Assembly (NCBI GenBank): GCA_029262715.1
Contig: JAJCYX010000289.1
Coordinates: forward strand, 1 to 6,982
Source of the DNA: Chloroflexota bacterium
Lineage (GTDB): Bacteria; Chloroflexota; Dehalococcoidia; Lucifugimonadales; Lucifugimonadaceae
Reading direction: 5' to 3'
Length of the DNA: 6,982 nt
Below are positions 5,660 to 6,982 of the stretch, in pieces. Positions within the stretch are counted from its first letter, which is position 1; every line of letters begins with the position of its first letter. A program made the translations under genes and the position numbers. The notes beneath the pieces are model-generated. The model searched no databases. It had not been told where the DNA came from and worked only from the letters and a program-made list of their open reading frames with translations.

Positions 5660-6717
5660 TAAACCTGCAGCGCCGTAGAAAAGTCTGGGACGCCTGCCCA
5701 GCGGCCGCCATCTCCGGTAGCACGCATCACCGCTATCGACTTGATCACTTCGGGATTTGCAAGGCCGTGTGGCTTCGTGCCTGTCAGCACGTTGATTACC
5801 GACTCCGCCTGGAGTATCGGGCATTCCTCAAGGAATTTTGGTGAGTAGCCGGCGAGGTGCGGTGTCACAATCAGGTTCGGAATCTGCAACAGCGGGCTCT
5901 CCGGGTCCACCGGCTCAACCTCCGTCACGTCAATCGCGGCCGCTTCGATCAAGCCGTCGCGCAACGCTACCTGTAGAGCCGTCTCGTCCACCAGCGGGCC
6001 CCGGGCGCAGTTCACGATCATTGCGGTCGGCTTCATCTTCGAAAATGCATCAGCGTTGATGATGTGGTGCGTTTCTTCGGTCGCAGACGTGTGCACCGTC
6101 ATGTAGTCAGATTCCCTCAGCAATACGTCGAGGTCGACCATCTGCACGCCATAGAGGTCTGCGTTGGTCTGGGAAACATACGGGTCAGCGGCCAGGATTC
6201 GCTCCGGCCCAAATCCGCGGATCCGGGTTGCAAACGCCTTGCCGATATTGCCGAACCCGATGATGCCAACGGTGTGACCCGCAATGCGGCGCACGGTTTC
6301 CTGATACTCACCGGTCAGGCGCGGGTTCTCAGACCACTGCCCTGCCCTTGTCGTCGTGATCGTGTCGTAGAGGCGTCTCGTCAGCGCAAGAAGCATCGCC
6401 ACTGCGTGGTCGGCAACTTCTGTCGTGTTGACGCCTGGAACGTTGCACGCAAGCACTCCAAGCTCGGTCGCCGCGTCGAGGTCTATCGAATCGACCCCAA
6501 CACCAAGTCTGCTCACGACCTTCAACTTTGGGCACGCCTCAAGCACCTCACGTGTCGTCAACGGCTGAGTGCCGATCAGCGCTCCATCTGCATCACGGAG
6601 CAGGTCGATCATCTCTTCCGTGCTAGAGACCGATCCTTCGACGACCTCCATTCCGGCCTTTTCAAAGAGGTCGGTGCGGTGGTGCTTGCTTGCCATCACG
6701 GCAACCTTGAAAGGCAT
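5659..6717 (-). CDS. NAD-dependent D-2-hydroxyacid dehydrogenase (phosphoglycerate dehydrogenase-like)
   Basis: The 352-residue product has the split substrate domain (about 1-100 and 290-320) and Rossmann domain (about 101-289) of the D-isomer-specific dehydrogenases. VSRLGVGVDSIDLDAA (68-83) is the N-terminal substrate loop. GFGNIG (154-159) is the dinucleotide motif, and Asp178 in AADPY at the end of the second strand points to NAD rather than NADP. The catalytic residues are Arg239 (NCARG), Glu268 (EVEP) and His287 (TPHLAG). No ACT domain is present, so this is not a long SerA; it could be a short 3-phosphoglycerate dehydrogenase, a hydroxypyruvate or glyoxylate reductase, or a relative. 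About 30 residues follow the usual end near NPEV (321-324). ATG 6717 has GAAGGAG (6730-6724) 6 nt upstream, the best ribosome binding site in the window. Tandem half-sites lie immediately before it. Confidence 0.93.
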   Translation of the reverse strand: MPFKVAVMASKHHRTDLFEKAGMEVVEGSVSSTEEMIDLLRDADGALIGTQPLTTREVLEACPKLKVVSRLGVGVDSIDLDAATELGVLACNVPGVNTTEVADHAVAMLLALTRRLYDTITTTRAGQWSENPRLTGEYQETVRRIAGHTVGIIGFGNIGKAFATRIRGFGPERILAADPYVSQTNADLYGVQMVDLDVLLRESDYMTVHTSATEETHHIINADAFSKMKPTAMIVNCARGPLVDETALQVALRDGLIEAAAIDVTEVEPVDPESPLLQIPNLIVTPHLAGYSPKFLEECPILQAESVINVLTGTKPHGLANPEVIKSIAVMRATGDGGRWAGVPDFSTALQV

Positions 6718-6738
6718 GAGTTTCTCCTTCGAAACGAA

Positions 6739-6772
6739 TTGAACAGACTTGAACGAGTTGACGGTCGGTCAA
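6739..6772. repeat. Phased TTGAAC/TTGAC half-sites upstream of the dehydrogenase
   Basis: On the plus strand TTGAAC occurs at 6739-6744 and 6749-6754 and TTGAC at 6758-6762, a spacing of 10 and 9 bp. GTCAA at 6768-6772 closes an inverted repeat with the third copy (5-bp arms, 5-nt centre). One-turn spacing places the half-sites on the same face of the helix. The array ends 9 nt before the Shine-Dalgarno sequence of the dehydrogenase, where an operator would act on that gene. Confidence 0.45.
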
Positions 6773-6982
6773 TGGTCGATTGTGATTCATTCGGAGATGC
6801 CGGAACTCATAGGAGTGGATTCGAGCATCATTCGCCGGGCGAGTTTACATGGCAAGCGAGTGGCTGCGGCGAGCGGCAAGCCGCGTTTCCTGAGCGCAGT
6901 GGACCGGAGCCGAACGATCTGCTGCTCATCTGGTAGATCTGTCGCTGTCTGTTACCCGAGTTTGTCTACTATCAAGAACGCA
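6773..6982. other. Upstream region without a gene at the window end
   Basis: No frame of protein-like sequence is seen on either strand, and the only longer open frame is antisense to the dehydrogenase. A small GC hairpin is possible on the plus strand (GCGGC 6866-6870 or 6873-6877 with GCCGC 6880-6884), followed by GTTTCC. The minus strand carries TGTAAACTCG at 6849-6840, the same 10-mer found before the threonine synthase-like gene. I see no T-box or other known riboswitch core. Confidence 0.45.

Noticed and set aside
6064..6936. Plus-strand open frame of 290 codons
   Set aside because: It is antisense to most of the dehydrogenase, whose catalytic motifs are intact, and its translation is rich in Arg, His and Cys without protein-like pattern.
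6773..6982. Possible T-box or other riboswitch upstream of the dehydrogenase
   Set aside because: No T-box bulge sequence, specifier-loop context or terminator/antiterminator pair could be found by eye.

Overview
The window looks like an ordinary chromosomal stretch from a free-living bacterium with moderately high GC and short intergenic gaps. The family content (zinc-dependent dehydrogenase, D-2-hydroxyacid dehydrogenase, HxlR regulator with a long C-terminal domain, S41 peptidase lipoprotein) would fit Chloroflexota, perhaps Dehalococcoidia/SAR202. That is an impression from protein style, not a demonstrated assignment. I see no phage, transposon, CRISPR, tRNA or rRNA signal.

Layout, left to right. 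(1) The 3' end of a zinc-type alcohol dehydrogenase gene (+, to 277), followed by a strong intrinsic terminator with a GAAA loop (313-344). (2) A small predicted lipoprotein of unknown function (+, 375-854). (3) Converging on it, an HxlR-family winged-helix regulator with a C-terminal domain that resembles an SCP2-type ligand pocket (-, 871-1533). (4) Divergent from the regulator, a four-helix membrane protein (+, 1624-2058). The 90-nt gap between them holds a perfect 8-2-8 palindrome sitting in the spacer of both face-to-face promoters. (5) A threonine synthase-like PLP enzyme with an N-terminal zinc ribbon (+, 2167-3261). (6) A 356-nt gap with no convincing gene but two inverted repeats. (7) A C-terminal processing (S41) protease with a PDZ domain and a twin-arginine-like lipoprotein signal (+, 3618-4952). 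(8) smpB, the tmRNA partner (+, start placed at 5082, to 5549). (9) Converging on smpB, an NAD-dependent D-2-hydroxyacid dehydrogenase (-, 5659-6717). A helically phased set of TTGAAC/TTGAC half-sites lies just before its ribosome binding site, followed by about 210 nt of upstream DNA without a gene.

The genes do not form one pathway; most appear to be single transcription units. The best-supported local circuit is the divergent regulator/membrane-protein pair, where the palindrome would let the HxlR protein control itself and its neighbour, possibly in response to a hydrophobic ligand. The S41 protease and SmpB both belong to protein quality control, but a 129-nt gap separates them and smpB appears to have its own start signals. 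Several genes (threonine synthase, smpB) lack a recognisable Shine-Dalgarno sequence, so leaderless or SD-independent initiation may be common in this genome.
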